Part shown: in pieces, positions 6,368 through 7,228 of the stretch
Numbering within the stretch: position 1 is the stretch's first letter
Layout of the letters: each line of letters starts with the position of its first letter
Assembly: GCF_946479415.1 (NCBI RefSeq)
Contig: NZ_CAMLFY010000169.1
Coordinates: forward strand, 1 to 7,228
Length of the DNA: 7,228 nucleotides
Direction of reading: 5' to 3'
Source: an uncultured Shinella sp.
GTDB taxonomy: Bacteria > Pseudomonadota > Alphaproteobacteria > Rhizobiales > Rhizobiaceae
Program-made: the position numbers and the translations under genes
The notes under the pieces: generated by a model
Databases searched by the model: none
What the model saw: only the letters and a program-made list of their open reading frames with translations
What the model was told of the DNA's origin: nothing

Positions 6368-6449
6368 TCTTCATCCACTCACGGGGTTTTGTGTTGAAAT
6401 CCATACGTATGTATTTATATCGGTTCGGGCAACATTTTTCAGGTGAACC
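6368..6449. promoter_or_regulatory. Divergent tetR/efflux control region
   Basis: This 82-bp AT-rich region separates the two divergent genes. It contains the palindrome CATACGTATG. For the efflux gene, TTGAAA (6394-6399) could be the -35 and TATATC (6416-6421) the -10, with a 16-bp spacer that encloses the palindrome. AGGTGA at 6441-6446 lies 3 bp before the ATG at 6450 and is the ribosome-binding site. The tetR promoter should read the other way across the same site. Confidence 0.55.
6402..6411. promoter_or_regulatory. Candidate TetR operator CATACGTATG
   Basis: A perfect 10-bp inverted repeat placed between the putative -35 and -10 of the efflux gene. A bound TetR dimer there would block RNA polymerase for both divergent promoters. 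The assignment rests on symmetry and position only. Confidence 0.5.
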
Positions 6450-7228
6450 ATGTCCGTTACTCCCGCTGATCCGAGACGCTGGCTGATCCTCATAGCCGTC
6501 ATGCTCGCCTTCCTGCCGGTCGTGCTCGATATGACAATCCTGCATATCGCCGTGCCGACATTAACGCAGGCATTGGGTGCGTCCAGCACACAGGTTTTGT
6601 GGATCATCGATATCTATCCGCTCCTGATGGCGGGCTTGCTCGTGCCGATGGGCACGCTGGCCGACCGCATCGGCCAGCGGCGTATCCTGCTCATCGGCCT
6701 GGTCATTTTTGGAGGAGCATCTGCGCTGGCCGCCTTTGCGCCGAACGCGACGATCCTGATCGCGGCCCGCATGTCGCTGGCGCTGGGCGGATCGCTGATC
6801 ATGCCCTGTGTTCTCGGTATCATCCGCCGTGCCTTCGAGGACGAGGGGGAACGGGCCATGGCGCTTGGCCTCTGGGGCACGGTCGGGGCCGCCGGTGCCG
6901 CCGTCGGTCCTTTGATCGGCGGCGCATTGCTTGAGCATTTCTGGTGGGGATCGGTCTTCCTGATCAACGTACCGGTGATGCTCGTTGTCGCTCCTGCGTG
7001 CTATCTGCTCTTGCCGCGAGCCGAGCTGACGAGCCCAGGAAAATGGGCGATCGGCCAAGCTCTTCTGTTGATCGCCGGCATGATCTCGGTCGTCTATAGT
7101 CTAAAGGCCGGGGTCGGGGCCAAGCAGCCGCTCGCCGTCGTCGTATTGACACTGGTGTTCGGGCTGGCAATGCTCGCGCTCTTCGCGCTCTTCGCGCTCT
7201 TCGCGCTCTTCGCGCTCTTCGCGCTCTT
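6450..7228 (+). CDS. MFS multidrug efflux transporter, DHA2 (QacA/SmvA-like), 5' part
   Basis: An inner-membrane proton/drug antiporter of the major facilitator superfamily, 14-helix DHA2 group. The frame is open from the ATG at 6450 to the window edge: 259 codons out of an expected 480-520, with no stop. Seen motifs are LDMTILHIAVPTL in helix 1 (26-38, DHA motif D1), WIIDIYPLLMAG (51-62, typical of QacA/SmvA), GTLADRIGQRR in the loop after helix 2 (68-78, MFS motif A), and GTVGAAGAAVGPLIGG (143-158, antiporter motif C). About eight hydrophobic segments are covered, near 11-31, 48-68, 79-98, 102-122, 138-160, 167-188, 202-222 and 228 onward. From residue 243 the last helix becomes an Ala-Leu-Phe repeat. 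Substrates are probably cationic biocides or dyes such as quaternary ammonium compounds or methyl viologen (family inference). Likely controlled by the divergent TetR. Confidence 0.92.
   Translation, partial: MSVTPADPRRWLILIAVMLAFLPVVLDMTILHIAVPTLTQALGASSTQVLWIIDIYPLLMAGLLVPMGTLADRIGQRRILLIGLVIFGGASALAAFAPNATILIAARMSLALGGSLIMPCVLGIIRRAFEDEGERAMALGLWGTVGAAGAAVGPLIGGALLEHFWWGSVFLINVPVMLVVAPACYLLLPRAELTSPGKWAIGQALLLIAGMISVVYSLKAGVGAKQPLAVVVLTLVFGLAMLALFALFALFALFALFAL
7176..7228 (+). repeat. 9-bp tandem repeat (GCGCTCTTC)n inside the efflux gene
   Basis: Five perfect copies of GCGCTCTTC (7176-7220) and 8 bases of a sixth run into the window end. The unit is in frame and encodes Ala-Leu-Phe repeated within a predicted membrane helix. 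Being a multiple of three, copy-number change would alter helix length without a frameshift. The true copy number is unknown because the window stops inside the array. Confidence 0.95.

Noticed and set aside
6561..7058. 165-codon open frame on the - strand
   Set aside because: It is antisense to the efflux transporter, which has several clear MFS motifs.
1..7228. CRISPR array, toxin-antitoxin, phage defence or retron system
   Set aside because: No direct-repeat/spacer pattern, reverse transcriptase, nuclease or small toxin-antitoxin pair is visible; the only tandem array is the 9-bp coding repeat at the right edge.

Overview
The window looks like about 7.2 kb of a GC-rich alphaproteobacterial genome, most likely Rhizobiales (Rhizobium, Sinorhizobium, Agrobacterium or Mesorhizobium type). 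I infer this from codon usage and from the style of the purU-folD pair and the IS3-type transposase; no rRNA or other taxonomic marker is present. The contents are accessory in character: an insertion-sequence remnant, a decaying folate-gene pair, an intact molybdenum hydroxylase operon and a divergent regulator/efflux pair.

Left third (1-1800, + strand) is a gene graveyard. It starts with the C-terminal end of an IS3-family transposase and then the probable right end of that element. Next is a 5'-truncated purU (formyltetrahydrofolate deformylase), and 3 bp after its stop a folD carrying two in-frame stops, a 5-bp tandem duplication that shifts the frame, and loss of its 3' end. The folD remnant runs into the last codons of an unidentified reading frame, followed by about 85 bp rich in hairpins. 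That stretch carries motifs reminiscent of a shortened cobalamin riboswitch, but no gene follows on that strand.

Middle (1803-5649, - strand) is a compact four-gene operon, transcribed right to left. It encodes an FAD-binding subunit (best start a TTG, not an upstream ATG), a [2Fe-2S] subunit, a 750-residue molybdopterin-binding subunit and an 81-residue MoaD/ThiS-like protein ending in Gly-Gly. The first three are joined by overlapping or nearly overlapping stops and starts; the last has its own strong ribosome-binding site. Together they should form a heterotrimeric (M-S-L order) xanthine dehydrogenase/CO dehydrogenase-family hydroxylase with a dedicated sulfur-carrier-like protein. The substrate cannot be read from the sequence.

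Right (5825-7228) holds a TetR-family repressor gene on the - strand and, divergent from it, the start of a DHA2-type (QacA/SmvA-like) multidrug efflux gene. The 82-bp shared control region contains a perfect CATACGTATG palindrome. The efflux gene is cut by the window edge inside a 9-bp tandem repeat that encodes repeated Ala-Leu-Phe in a membrane helix.

The intact parts are recognisable families. The less expected points are the sulfur carrier inside the hydroxylase operon, the Gly-Gly-Ser-Arg-Ala-Ser loop in the large subunit, the structured remnant after folD, and the coding minisatellite.
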